64,000 nucleotides of DNA from Manihot esculenta (taxonomy: Eukaryota > Streptophyta > Magnoliopsida > Malpighiales > Euphorbiaceae), in NCBI RefSeq assembly GCF_001659605.2, contig NC_035177.2, forward strand, positions 34,302,136 through 34,366,135, read 5' to 3'. This document shows positions 10,250-21,235 of the stretch, piece after piece; the first letter of the stretch is position 1; each line of letters begins with the position of its first letter. A program made the position numbers and the translations under genes. Under the pieces are notes generated by a model that was given only the letters and a program-made list of their open reading frames with translations, was not told where the DNA came from and did not search any database.

Positions 10250-11880
10250 GAGTTTCCAGATGTATTCCCAGACGAACTTCTAGGACTACCACCTGATAGG
10301 GATATAGAGTTTGAAATAGAATTGCTGCCTGGTACCAAACCTATCTCTATTCCTCCCTACAGGATGGCACCAGCAGAGTTAAAAGAGTTGAAAGAACAGT
10401 TGCAGGACTTGGTAGATAAGGGTTTCATCCGCCCTAGTACCTCACCTTGGGGTGCTCCAGTGCTCTTTGTCAGAAAGAAGGATGGATCCCTCAGACTTTG
10501 TATCGACTACAGACAGTTGAACAAGGTCACTACCAAGAATAGGTATCCTCTACCTAGGATTGATGATCTATTTGACCAGCTAGCTGGAGCAGGTTGTTTT
10601 TCTAAAATAGATCTGAGATCCGGATATCATCAGTTGAGAGTCAGAGAGGCAGATGTGCCAAAGATAGCTTTCAGGACCAGATATGGGCATTATGAGTTCT
10701 TAGTGATGCCGTTCGGGTTGACTAACGCCCCTGCAGCATTTATGGATCTCATGAACAGAGTTTTCAGTGAGTTTCTGGATCACTTTGTCATTGTTTTCAT
10801 CGATGATATTTTAGTGTATTCCAGAAATGCAGAGGAGCATGCCCAGCATCTGAGGATAGTTCTGCAGACACTGAGATAGCATGGTTTATATGCCAAGTTC
10901 TCGAAGTGTGAGTTTTGGTTGAGGAGCATTTCCTTCTTGGGACATGTGGTATCAGCAGAGGGTATTGAAGTAGACCCCAAGAAGATAGAGGCTGTAGCTA
11001 ACTGGCCCAGACCCACTACAGTGACTGAGATTAAAAGCTTTCTGGGACTGGCAGGTTACTACAGGAGGTTCGTTCAGGACTTCTCAAAGATAGCGGCTCC
11101 TATGACCAAACTGACTCAGAAGAACCTGAAGTTTGTCTAGTCAGACCAGTGCGAGGAGAGCTTTGAGGAGCTCAAGAGGAGATTGACAACAGCACCAGTG
11201 TTAGCTCTGCCTGTCAGTAATGAGAATTTCACAGTGTTCTGTGATGCGTCTTGAGTGGGATTGGGTTGTGTTTTGATGCAGCAGGATAGGGTGATTGCTT
11301 ATGCTTCGAGACAGTTGAAGAAGCACGAGTTGAATTACCCCACCCATGACTTAGAGATGGCAGCAGTTATTTTTGCACTCAAGATGTGGCGGCATTACCT
11401 CTACGGGGTTAAATGCGAGATCTTCACCGATCATAAGAGTTTACAGTACATCTTGAGTCAGAGAGAGCTGAATTTGAGGCAGAAAAGATGGGTAGAATTG
11501 CTCAGTGATTATGATTGTAAGATCCAGTATCATCCGGGTAAGGCGAATGTTGTGGCAGACGCCCTAAGCCGGAAGTCACTAGGCAGTTTATCCCATATAG
11601 CAGCAGAGCGAAGACCAGTCGTGATGGAGCTTTACAAGCTCTTAGCAGAGGGGTTACAACTAGAGTTGTCTAGTACAGGTGCGTTGATAGCACAGATGAG
11701 AGTGACACCTGTGTTTCTGGAGCAGATAGCTCAGAAACAGCATGAGGACCCAGAGTTGATGAAAATTGCCAGGACTGTTCAGTCAGGCAATAGTGCAGAG
11801 TTCAGATTTGACAGCAAAGGGATCCTCCGTTATGGGAGTCGACTTTGTGTACCAGATAGAAGCAGTGTGAAGGAAGACAT
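10250..11880 (+). pseudogene. E2 reverse transcriptase and RNase H
   Basis: Same frame as the protease. RT motifs are all visible: [38 protein letters not shown] and the catalytic F-I-D-D-I-L-V-Y (near 10797-10820). The RNase H catalytic segments F-C-D-A-S, the E of D-L-E-M-A, and T-D-H-K-S-L, followed by A-D-A-L-S-R, come next. Stops are TAG 10877-10879, TAG 11138-11140 (tryptophan in E1) and TGA 11252-11254 (arginine in E1). A functional enzyme is ruled out, but domain order is intact and typical of chromoviruses. Confidence 0.9.
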
Positions 11881-13138
11881 TATGAGGGAAGCTCATAATG
11901 CGAGGTATAGTGTTCACCCAGGAGCCACCAAGATGTACCAGGATCTGAAAAGGGTCTATTGGTGGCCAGCCATGAAGAAAGAAGTGGCGCAGTTTGTGAC
12001 AGCCTGTGAGGTTTGCCAGAGGGTGAAACTAGAGCATCAGAAACCAGCTGTAATGCTTAACCCACTGCCAATTCCAGAGTGAAAATGGGAGAACATAGCG
12101 ATGGATTTTGTAGTGGGTTTACCAGCAGCGTCCAACAGGATAGACTCTATATGGGTGATTGTGGACAGACTCACGAAATCTGCTCATTTCATTCCAGTTA
12201 GGAGTAACTATTCTGTGGATAAGTTGGCATAGGTATATCTGGATGAGATAGTGAGATTACATGGAGTTCCAGTGTCTATAGTTTCAGACAGAGGACCTCA
12301 GTTCACCTCTAGATTTTGGCGAAGTCTGCAGAGTGCGATGGGCACGAGGTTGGATTTTAGCACTGCTTTCCATCCACAGACTGATGGACAATCGGAGAGG
12401 ACCATCCAGACCATAGAGGATATGCTTCGCTTGTGTGTGTTAGACTTTGGCGGTTCTTGGAGGTAGCATTTACCTTTGGTGGAGTTTGCCTACAATAACA
12501 GCCATCATGCTAGCATAGGGACGGCTCTTTATGAAGCTTTGTATGGGAGGAAGTGCAGATCCCCTGTTTGTTGGGAAGAAATAGGAGAAAAGGCTCTTGC
12601 AGGGCCAGAGTTAGTAGAGATTACCAGTAGAGTGGTGCCCATGATTAGAGAGAGAATCAGAACAGCTCAGAGCAGACAGAAAAGTTATGCAGACGTTCGT
12701 AGAAAGCAGTTAGAGTTTCAGGAGGGTAATATGGTATTGCTGAAGGTGTCTCCAATGAAAGGAGTGGTTCATTTTGGAAGAAAAGGTAAGTTAGCTCCAC
12801 GATACATTGGACCCTTTGAGATCTTGCAGAGGATCGGAAATGTGTCGTATAAGCTGGATTTACCTGCTTTTATGGAGAGAATTCACCCGGTATTTCATGT
12901 TTCTATGCTACGGCAGTTTGTGTCAGATCCGAATCAGGTTCTGAGTGAGCCTGAGGTGGAGATTCTTACAGATCTCACCTATATAGAGCAGCCAGTGCGG
13001 ATTCTGGACACACAGATCAGACAGCTAAGGAACAAAGAGATCCCAATGGTGAAAGTTCTGTGGAACCACCATAATCTAGAAGAATGCACCTGGGAGACGC
13101 GGGAGTCTATGCTCCAGCAGTATCCACATTTGTTTTGA
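11881..13138 (+). pseudogene. E2 integrase with C-terminal chromodomain
   Basis: The H-H-C-C zinc domain runs to C-E-V-C-Q-R near 12025. The catalytic core has D in A-M-D-F-V-V-G-L (about 12102), D in S-D-R-G-P-Q-F (about 12288) and E in Q-S-E-R-T (about 12396). The GPY-like region L-A-P-R-Y-I-G-P-F-E and a chromodomain-like end (V-L-W-N-H-H-N-L-E-E-C-T-W-E, about 13060-13100) follow. Stops at 12080 (TGA for TGG), 12230 (TAG for CAG) and 12464 (TAG for CAG) break it. Chromodomains steer integration towards marked chromatin, which fits insertion into another element. Confidence 0.9.
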
Positions 13139-13202
13139 GGCTAGTTTCCTCCTTTTTATGTGTTAGTTGTTTGTTTTAGGAACATTCGAGGACGAATGTT
13201 CT

Positions 13203-13216
13203 TAAGGGGGGGAGAA
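13203..13216 (+). other. E2 polypurine tract
   Basis: AAGGGGGGGAGAA immediately precedes the 3' LTR start at 13217, the expected primer for plus-strand DNA synthesis. Confidence 0.88.
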
Positions 13217-14654
13217 TGTAATACCCGGCTAGAGTCCGGCATCAGAATTCTACTTTCCGATGGAGTTTCGGATGCCGGAAGTCTCTAGAAGGGTTAGATT
13301 TATGTTTTCTTTAACATGTTTTGGTATGTTTCATAGTTTTAAAAGCATAAGGAAATGAGTTTTTTTAGTGAAATGAACCAAGGCAGAAAAGCCAAGTTCG
13401 GCCGCCGAAGTTGAGGTTCGGCCGCCGAACATGCATGGCTTTCGGTTTCATGTGTGGCCGCCGAAGGTGGTCTGGCCAGCCACCTATAAAAGGCCCTCAG
13501 TCGGTTGAAACGATAAGATCACCGTTTCTTTGACCTGCTGAGGTGAGACCCTGTCCTTTTGAGAGTTTTCTTCATGTTTTCATTAAATCATGCAAAGATT
13601 TGACTGATTTTTATGTTTATTTGAAGGTTTTGAGTTAGAAACTTGAATTTTGAAGTTTGGAGAGTTTGAAGGAGAGTTGCTCCAAAACTCCACGTTAGGA
13701 TCGATCAGCTTCTTGGTTTCAAGAGGTAAGTGAAGATCCTGAGGTTGTTTTTATGTTTTCTGAAGGTTTTATGAGGTTATGGAAGAGAGTTGCATGAATA
13801 GGGTTATTTTTGAGGTTTTGGTGATTTTGGGAGAGAAGCTTGTATATGTGTTGTATGTTTGTGTTGTTAGGGTTTTAAGGTAGTTTTTGACCCCTTTGAG
13901 CATATACTTGGGTATATGCAAGTTGAGGGATTGAGGTGTTTGAGCTTGGGAGATGTTTTGTGCTTTTGGCGAGAGGCAGAGCAAGTTTCTACCTTGCGGA
14001 TGAACTCAGGTTCGGCCGTCGAAGGTACATTCGGCCGCCGAACCCATGAGGAGGTGGCTTCGACTGCCAAAGCTTGCCCCCAAGCTTTTGGACTTTCGGC
14101 TCTAGAGGGGAGTTTGGCCGCCGAAGGATAGAGACTTTCGTCTCTGGAGTGCCTTTCAGCCCCCGAAACTTGCCCCCGAAAGGGTTCGACTGCCGAAAGT
14201 TGAGATTTGGCCGCCGAAGGTGCATGAGTTTCGTCTCTGGAGAGGACTTTCGGCCGCTGAACCTGCCGCCGAAAGTGTCCTGTCCAGCTTTCCTTTGCAT
14301 GCTTTGCATGGATGTTAGAGTGAGTTTAAGGGGATTCTTGGGGAGTTTCCTAGAGTTGTTCTTGAGTTAGTTTGGTCCCTCATTTGCATTTATCTGTGCT
14401 TACACAGACCAGAGGAACCAGAGAGAGCAGCAGTGAGTACTGCTCCAGAGTTTTCAGAGCCTGCAAAGTCAGTCCAGATAGCCAGAGGTGAGTGGAACTA
14501 AACTTACTTCTTTTAATTGAGAAATGGAATGTTTTTAGCATATCTCATGCATCATGGTTATGTAATAGGTTGATTGCATTAAAATTCACGAATATGTTGC
14601 ATTGCATAGTTATTTGTTGATGTGGGTGAATGCTGAATGATCCAATAGTCTCTT

Positions 14655-14771
14655 AGAGAAGTCCAGGAGCCTTTGACTACGCCCTGGCAGGTATAGAGAA
14701 GTCCAGGAGCCTTTGACTACGCCCTGGCAGGTATAGTAAAGTCCAGGAGCCTTTGACTACGCCCTGGCAAT
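14655..14771 (+). repeat. Three tandem 40-bp units in the E2 3' LTR
   Basis: Same array as at 7161-7277, conserved between the two LTRs. Confidence 0.85.
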
Positions 14772-15268
14772 GGTAAGTACAGAGGTGTTATATACACATA
14801 TACATATATGACAGGAAGACCAGGTGCTCGATTCTATGCCCTAGCACGGCAGAGTTACCGGGACTATGTGGTGACAGGTTTACCCTTGATGTGGATTGTC
14901 TGTGACATGGTGCATTCCATAAGATTATGTTTGAATGATATATTTTACTGTTCTACTCACTGGGCTATAGAGCTCATCCCACTCCCTTAACCCCAGTCTT
15001 GCAGGTTCAGTGTACAGTGTACAGGGGAAGTCCAGCAGAGTTCAGGAAAAGAGAAGAGCTGTGTAATAGAATATAGTGGACATGTAATATTAAAGAGATG
15101 TAACAGTTGTGTATAAAGTTAGAATTGTGCTTGACTTAGTGATGTTTGTGTTGTAACTCTTTTGTTATGTACATGATCTGTATATGTATATATGTTTTAC
15201 AGAGTATGTGAAAAACCAGGCTTAACAGGTATGAGTTAACCCATCTAGAGCAAGCTCTAGTCAGGGGG

Positions 15269-15351
15269 TACAGAGTACAGAGTACAGAGTACAGAGTACA
15301 GAGTACAGAGTACAGAGTACAGAGTACAGAGTACAGAGTACAGAGTACAGA
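15269..15351 (+). repeat. 7-bp tandem array in the 3' LTR
   Basis: Near-perfect run of GTACAGA units, about eleven, against about five in the 5' LTR. Confidence 0.88.
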
Positions 15352-15539
15352 GATAGTGCATGCACAGGTTAAGCCTTGGTACAGAGAAAATAGTTTTTAT
15401 TTTCACAGAAAATGTATGATCATGTATGAGATTTACAGGTACACAGAGAATATAGCAGGCTTGCTACGGGTTCTGGCGGCCTTAAGCCGACCTGAATCCT
15501 AGCGCCGGTGACGGTCCATTTTGGGGTCGTTACAATTCA

Positions 15540-17777
15540 ACTCGTGCTTCTTCAACTGTCTAGAAGCATAAGCAATCACCCTATCACTTTGCATCAAAAC
15601 ACAACCCAATCCCACTCGAGATGCATCACAGAACACTGTGAAATCCTCGTTACTAACAGGCAGAGCTAACACTGGTGCCGATGTCAATCTCCTCTTGAGA
15701 TCCTCAAAGCTCTCTTCGCACTGGTCTGACCAGTTAAGCTTCTGGTTCTTGTGAGTCAATTTGGTCATAGGAGCAGCTATCTTCGAGAAGTCCTGAACGA
15801 ACCTCCTGTAGTAACCTGCCAGTACCAAAAAGCTTTTAATCTCAGTTACTGTAGTGGGTCTGAGCCAGTTAGCTACAGCCTCTATCTTCTTGGGGTCTAC
15901 CTCAATCCCTTCTACTGATACCACGTGTCCCAAGAAGGAAATGCTCCTCAACCAAAACTCACACTTAGAGAACTTGGCATACAAACCATGCTCTCTCAGT
16001 GTCTGCAGAACTATCCTCAGATGTTGGGCATGCTCCTCTGCATCTCTGGAATACACTAAGATGTCATCGATAAAAACAATAACAAAATGATCCAGAAACT
16101 CGCTGAAAACTCGGTTCATGAGATCCATGAATGCTGCAGGGGCGTTAGTCAACCCGAACGGCATCACTAAGAACTCATAATGCCCATATCTGGTCCTGAA
16201 AGCTATCTTTGGCACATCTGCCTCTCTAACTCTCAACTGATGATACCCGGATCTCAGATCTATTTTAGAGAAACAACCTGCTCCAGCTAGCTGGTCGAAC
16301 AGATCATCAATCCTAGGTAGGGGATACCTGTTCTTGGCAGTGACCTTGTTCAACTGTCTGTAGTCGATACAAAGTCGGAGGGATCCATCCTTCTTTCTGA
16401 CAAACAATACTGGAGCACCCTAAGGTGAGGTACTAGAGCGGATGAAACCCTTATCTACCAACTCCTGCAACTGTTCTTTCAACTCCTTTAACTCTGCTGG
16501 TGCCATCCTGTAGGTAGGAATAGAGATAGGTCTGGTATCAGGCAGCAAGTCAATTTCAAACTCTATCTCCCTACCAGGCGGTAGTCCTGGAAGTTCGTCT
16601 GGGAAAACATCTAGAAATTCTCGGACTACTGGTATCGAAGCTGGGTCCCTAACCTGTCTGTCTAGCTCCCTCACATGAGCTAGAAACCCCTGACAACCCC
16701 TCCTAAGCAAACGACGAGCCTGAAGGGCTGAAATCAAACCTCTGGGTGTACCCCTCCTGTCTCCTCTGAAGACACACTCTGACCCATCCTGGTCTCTGAG
16801 ACTCACTACCTTCTCTCTACAGTCCAAGGTAGCACTATATGCAGATAGCCAATCCATCCCTAGAATGACATCAAAATCTGTCAAGTCTAGAACCACAAAG
16901 TCAGCTGGAAGGCATCTACCCTCTATAAACACTGGACTGAAACGACAGACTGACGCTGCCACTGATGGGTCACACTTGGGTTCACTGACCCAGAGAGAAT
17001 ACTCTAACTCATAAATGATCAAACCCAATCTCTCTATGGCTCTCGAAGCAATAAAGGAATGAGAAGCACCGGGGTCCATCAAAGCATACACATCTGAACA
17101 CCCAATGATGAGATTACCTGACACCACTGTGTTGGACGTGTTCGCCTCCTCCTGTGTCACAGTGAAAATCCGTGCTGGGGCTATCAGATTTCCACCTCAG
17201 GAACCTGCTGCTGAAGTAGAGGCTGACCCTCTCCCTCTACCTCTGCCACTACTCTGAGGCACGGCTGGAGCTGCTGGTTGTACTACACTGCCTGAACTCA
17301 TCTGCTGGGATGGTGCAAAAGTCACCTGCGGACATGCCCGAGCAAAATGCCCTTCCTGTCCACATTTATAACAAGCTGAAGATCCCAACTGACAAGCTCC
17401 CTTATGTGGTCTCCCACATCTCCTACATACTGGACTGCTTGCGCCAGAGCTTGAGCCACTACTCATTCCCAGACCAGACTTGACTTTACTCTATAACTTA
17501 TTCTTTGTTCCTTTTGCCTTTTCCCATCTTTTGCTGCCTGAAGTTCCTACACTGGGGGCCTTAGAACCCGAAGCCTGTGCCTTTGACTGCCTCTGAATAT
17601 TGGCACTTGCTTCCATTTTTCTGGCTGTATCCACTATAGAGTGGAAACTCTCCTTCTCTACTGGAAGAATCAAGGAAGAATACCTGGGATGCAATCTCAT
17701 AGTATATCTCTTTGCCTTCTTCTGATCAGTATCATAGGCCTGACTCACGTACTGCAGCAAATCCAGGAATTTATCCA
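15540..17777 (-). pseudogene. E1 chromovirus gag C-terminus, protease, RT and RNase H start
   Basis: Minus strand, read from 17777 downward: capsid end (V-L-D-K-F-L-D-L-L-Q-Y-V), cysteine motifs (C-R-R-C-G-R-P-H, then C-Y-K-C-G-Q-E-G-H-F-A-R-A-C), protease with intact D-P-G-A-S-H-S-F, RT with F-I-D-D-I-L-V-Y-S, and RNase H up to L-K-K-H-E-L-N, where E2 cuts in. Stops: 17491-17493 (TAG for tryptophan), 17197-17199 (TGA for arginine) and 16420-16422 (TAG for tryptophan in S-P-W-G-A-P). The first two thirds of gag, present in E2, are missing, because the gag frame runs straight into an LTR tail at about 17777. Confidence 0.9.
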
Positions 17778-18027
17778 ATACCTGGGTTAACAGGTATGAA
17801 TTAACCCATCTAGAGCAAGCTCTAGTCAGGGGTACAGAGTACAGAGATAGTGTATGCACAGGTTAAGTCTTGGTCCAGAGAACAGTTTTTATTTTCACAG
17901 AAAATGTATGACCATGTATGAGATTTTACAGGTACTCAGAGAGTATAGCAGGCTTGCTACGGGTTCTGGCGGCCTTACGCCGATCTAAATTCTAGCGCCG
18001 GTGACGGTCAATTTTGGGGTCGTTACA
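17778..18027 (+). mobile_element. 3' end of a family A LTR, plus orientation
   Basis: From about 17778 the sequence matches the last 250 bp or so of the E2 LTRs (…AACAGGTATGAATTAACCC, two GTACAGA units, …GGGGTCGTTACA). It ends at the AATTC duplication. The orientation is opposite to the E1 coding sequence it touches, which is the mark of the inversion described for the composite insertion. Confidence 0.85.
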
Positions 18028-18032
18028 AATTC

Positions 18033-18311
18033 TGCCTCAATGGCCTGGTCCTTCCTGGCCAGAGTATCGATTGTTGCGTTCAAGGCCCCCTGCATCTCCT
18101 TCCTCAGCTCCTCATCCCCTTGGACTCGAGCTCGGCGATGCGGAGTTCCATATCCTCGCTTCTGTCCCTTTTGCTTAGATAGGAAGGCTTCTATCCTCGC
18201 CAGCCTCTCTTCCAACGCAACAAGAATATCCCGGGACTTTTCCCTTCGTCCCTTCCCCTCCTTCGAGGCTTGTGATCCGGTGGTGGTCTCCATCCCGCTG
18301 CTGCCAGACAT
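18033..18311 (-). pseudogene. E0 gag, N-terminal part
   Basis: Minus-strand frame from an ATG at 18311. The product starts M-S-G-S-S-G-M-E-T-T-T and includes L-V-A-L-E-E-R-L-A-R-I-E-A-F-L, a short amphipathic, probably coiled-coil segment. It reaches D-Q-A-I-E-A-E-F, where the AATTC duplication and the composite insertion interrupt it. The frame resumes at 2094. The leader, primer site and LTR that follow on the plus-coordinate side (18312-18502) show that this is the true gag start. Confidence 0.8.
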
Positions 18312-18363
18312 TATATCACACAGAAGTAAACCTCAACGTGTGTGAAGGAGATTGATTCAACTT

Positions 18364-18376
18364 GGCTTTGATACCA
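18364..18376 (-). other. E0 primer-binding site (tRNA-Met-like)
   Basis: Minus strand TGGTATCAAAGCC, two bases from the LTR end (…GTGACA). It differs by one base from the usual initiator tRNA-Met match TGGTATCAGAGCC. Confidence 0.75.
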
Positions 18377-18378
18377 CT

Positions 18379-18502
18379 TGTCACGGGCTCACTTATTCCC
18401 CAAGTGCTTCTCCTCGTGCGGTACTAGCTGAACTCCCCAATGAGTATGCTAGTCAGCCTTAAAACTCCTTGTTGGCTTGCTAAATTGCAAGAAGTTGGCT
18501 AA
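18379..18502 (-). mobile_element. Truncated 5' LTR of E0
   Basis: Starts on the plus strand as TGTCACGGGCTCAC next to the primer site and carries about 124 bp of LTR before the sequence turns into the AT-rich repeat at about 18503. The rest of the LTR is gone, so E0 is deleted at this side. Confidence 0.65.
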
Positions 18503-19658
18503 AATTATTATATATTTAATATAATATAAATATTAATTTATAATATTTTATTATAATATATTATTTGGGGTCGAGTGTTAGGTGATAGTCGAAATGAGTG
18601 TTTGCCGTCTGTTAAATAGGCAGGCATTATTTATTTTATTTTTTTAAAATTGTGTCCATAATTTTTTTTAATTATTAATATATTATAATAAAATATTTAT
18701 ATTATATTAATTTAATATATTACTATAATATATTTTTATTAATTTTAACATATTATTATAATTAAATAATATTAATTATAAATTTATTTACTGTTATTAA
18801 ATATGTCTACAAAGTATTGAATTAAATAATTAATAAAATAAATAAATAAATAAGTTAATTAATTAATATGAATATTTAAAATTATAAAAATTAAATTTAC
18901 TCTTTTATCAGACTGCTATTTGATTTGATATATATATTTGAAATGAATGATAGATATTTAAACCCTAGATGATTCGGAAGATGATGACGACGATGAAGCT
19001 CGAGGCATATTAAGGCTCTGGAAACTTGATGAGATGATGACGAAGGAGCCCGAGGCATATGCAACTTAAATTTGGAATCCAAGGCATATGCAACTTAAAT
19101 GTGAACCCATCGCTATCACCAATAAAAATTTTATTTGTAAAATCTTTGCCAATCAGGATTAATTCAAATTAAGTAGAATTATATGCTTAATTAGGTTTGT
19201 ATATGACTTTTATAAATTTGATTTTTCTTGTAAATTTTAATCGAATTGAAAAATCATGTCGAAATTCTATAAGGAAAAAAATTGATAGTGTAAAAATCGA
19301 ATCGAATTTATCTCGTTATTTAATTCGAGTTAAAATTTTTTATTAAAAATTATACTAATATTAAAAAATTAATATTAAATTAATATTATATATATTTTTA
19401 AATAATTTATAATAATATTATAATTCTAATATATATTTTTAATGATACATTTTATATTACATATAATTTTAATAAAATTACGTACATGTATCTTTGCAAT
19501 AATATTTAATTTTTAAATATTTTTTACCATTTTATTTTTATTATATTATATCTAAATAGATTATATATATATAATATTATACTATTAAAATATAAATTAT
19601 TAAAATAATTATATATATATTTATAATTGTTATTATTATCTTTATAAAATATTATACT
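18503..19658. repeat. AT-rich tandem-repeat family, partial copy
   Basis: Matches the end of the larger copies at 33140-39005 and 39006-44008. The shared landmark TATTTGGGGTCG(A/G)GTGTTA is near 18546, 38182 and 43530, the TAAATAGGC(A/G)GGCATTAT segment follows, and then GAGGCATATGCAACTTAAAT (19035; relatives at 42640 and 43984). No open frame is convincing. The E3 element is inserted at its right end. Confidence 0.7.
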
Positions 19659-20169
19659 TGATGATCTGAGATCCAATAGAATAGGGTTTTACAAGGGTTT
19701 ATGTATTGAAGAATAAAACTTGGCCTATCTCTTTAGAGGGGTATCCCTTTTATCCTTTTCTTCCTGCTCGCTGGTGACGTATAACGGTTATCCCATGATT
19801 GGACCACGCGTCTCTGCCATTCAGATATGGGCGTACGAGGATATCGGCGCCTGCTCCATGCGTAACAGCCTCTGATTCTCCCCCGTGCGTACACTCGAGC
19901 GGATCTGCCAGGCTGTATGACGAGTCTCATTCTGGATTCTGGGCTGGGCCGAGAGCTGGGCTGGACGCTGAACCCAGGAGGAGAAGGAATCCGTGGGGAG
20001 GTTATACGGGCTGCGCCGATCTTGATGAGGAAGAATCTGGTGGAGTTCGGCCTCAGGGATCTGGTGGTCCGGGCCTGTTTTACTTGAGAGGGCGTGCGGG
20101 CCTTCCTTTCATGGGCCGTGGCTGTAATCTAGGCCCAGGATTGGGGGTAGGAAAATCCAGCGGTCATCA
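19659..20169 (-). mobile_element. E3 3' LTR (511 bp)
   Basis: Plus strand from TGATGATCTGAGATCC to …CCAGCGGTCATCA. Matches 32632-33139 closely. The open frame inside it on the plus strand (19799-20239) crosses the LTR end and is not a gene. Confidence 0.88.
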
Positions 20170-20188
20170 ATTGCCCCTTCACCTTCTT
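20170..20188 (-). other. E3 polypurine tract
   Basis: Minus strand AAGAAGGTGAAGGGGCAAT directly before the 3' LTR start. Confidence 0.7.
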
Positions 20189-20773
20189 GGCAGTTATTGT
20201 TCCGACTGCCGAGGGGGTGAATATCGAGAACCATTATGACCGCGCTTGTTCGTGTGTAGCTGCCTTCATAACTCCCTTTCATCTTTTTATCATTCCTCAC
20301 TTCTTGAATCCTATCTGCCTTTTTCCCTTTCTGGCCTTTCCTTGCCTCTCGTATACTCTGCTCTTTTTACTTTCCTATCATTATTGCCTGGACATGCCTC
20401 TTTTTTCCTTTTCCATGAATATCTTTTAAAGATCCTGACATCGTGGGCTCAAAGTCTAGAGTTACTTTACTTTGTGCTAAGACTTCAAATTTTGAGTATA
20501 TATCAGCGTCAACTCCTCTTCACTCTTAGGCCCTTTGTCGGAGAAAGGGAGTCTTTCCTTCCAGCCCTCTGTCTATTTCCTTCTTCCAGCGAGATTCTCC
20601 TGTTTTTTCTGCAAAGGACCTATTTGACGCCTTCTTCAAACGGATTGAGGTGAGCCTGGGGCTTCATTGCTTTGTTGCCCCAGAGGTTTGCTCTAATCTT
20701 GCTTTCATTATCTTGACAAAAGATTATCCTGACTTATCTCTGTTTGAAACTTTTTGCAGTACCTGAGATAAAG

Positions 20774-21235
20774 ATGGGTCAGTCCAAACCTCTTGAAAAT
20801 CTGATATTACCTCGAGGGAGTCTGAAGGTTGCTTCAGCGGTCCTCCTAGTAGGGCGGTTGATGGGTAGGGCCATTTGGCAGGTCGTTGAAACTGTTTTAC
20901 CCAGATCGTCTAGCTGGCTTCCTCCTCTGGTTGTTGTTCGAGCTCCAAAGAGGCCATGGGCTATTGAGAGGTCTACTTTGACTTTACCTTCCTTCGAGAA
21001 GGAAATTTCCCCGATGCCCCTGTTGTCTGCTTTTGATATAAATGGAGGTGGCAAAAATGATCAATTTATTGTCCCCTTTGGTGTGGAATACCTGTATTAT
21101 GAGAGGCTGAGATCTGATGCACTCAGTCAAGCTTCTGTCGATGCCTTCGAATATATGCTCTGTGATCTTCTTGAAGCCGTAACTCGAAGACTTATGTTTT
21201 TCATGCGTGATATACGAACAGCATATAATATATGA
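20774..21235 (+). CDS. Possible second antisense ORF in E3, function unknown
   Basis: An ATG at 20774 opens a 153-codon frame starting M-G-Q-S-K-P-L-E-N-L. It lies 15 bases after a plausible acceptor (TTTTTGCAG, ending at 20758), which pairs with a donor GTGAGCCTGG at about 20650, so a spliced 5' leader is possible. The protein has a central P-L-L-S-A-F-D-I-N-G-G-G segment and an acidic/aromatic end. I do not recognise a family. A second overlapping frame (21207-21422) may continue it after a frameshift. A TTTTATT-rich tail near 21490-21560 could be a 3' end. It is opposite in strand to gag-pol, like the gene at 22615-25673. It could equally be chance coding in the 3' region. Confidence 0.35.
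   Translation: MGQSKPLENLILPRGSLKVASAVLLVGRLMGRAIWQVVETVLPRSSSWLPPLVVVRAPKRPWAIERSTLTLPSFEKEISPMPLLSAFDINGGGKNDQFIVPFGVEYLYYERLRSDALSQASVDAFEYMLCDLLEAVTRRLMFFMRDIRTAYNI

Larger units (their letters stand above)
5704..15534 (+). mobile_element. E2, complete but decayed Ty3/gypsy chromovirus (Tekay-like)
   Basis: A structurally complete element of 9831 bp: 5' LTR 5704-7998, tRNA-Met primer site, gag, protease, RT, RNase H, integrase with chromodomain, polypurine tract and 3' LTR 13217-15534, bounded by a 5-bp target duplication. It lies in the RNase H region of the inverted E1 element of the same family, in the opposite orientation. The coding region holds one frameshift and eight in-frame stops, so it is non-autonomous now. 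LTR differences include substitutions, a roughly 19-bp duplication and a 7-bp repeat-number change, so it is older than the copia element in this window. Confidence 0.93.
13217..15534 (+). mobile_element. E2 3' LTR (2318 bp)
   Basis: Starts TGTAATACCC, ends GGTCGTTACA, and is followed by the ATTCA target duplication (15535-15539). It matches the 5' LTR throughout, with scattered substitutions. It has about eleven units of the 7-bp GTACAGA array (15269-15351) and lacks the extra 19-bp unit of the 5' LTR. TATA box at 13485-13491; 40-bp triplication at 14655-14771. Confidence 0.92.
2100..18027. mobile_element. Composite, internally inverted chromovirus insertion (E1) in E0
   Basis: Both outer ends are plus-strand LTR ends (TGTAATACCC at 2100, …GTCGTTACA at 18027) flanked by the AATTC duplication, but all E1 coding sequence inside reads on the minus strand. 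Order: plus LTR 5' part (2100-3456), minus LTR 5' part (3457-3835), minus polypurine tract, integrase and RNase H, E2 insertion (5704-15534), minus RT, protease and gag (15540 to about 17777), plus LTR 3' end (about 17778-18027). The gag N-terminus, leader, primer site and much LTR are missing. The simplest reading is insertion of a plus-strand element followed by inversion with deletion between its LTRs. Confidence 0.75.

Noticed and set aside
19799..20239. Plus ORF of 146 codons and its near copy at 32772-33146
   Set aside because: Both lie in the E3 LTRs and one runs across the LTR end into internal sequence. Similarity reflects LTR identity, not a gene.
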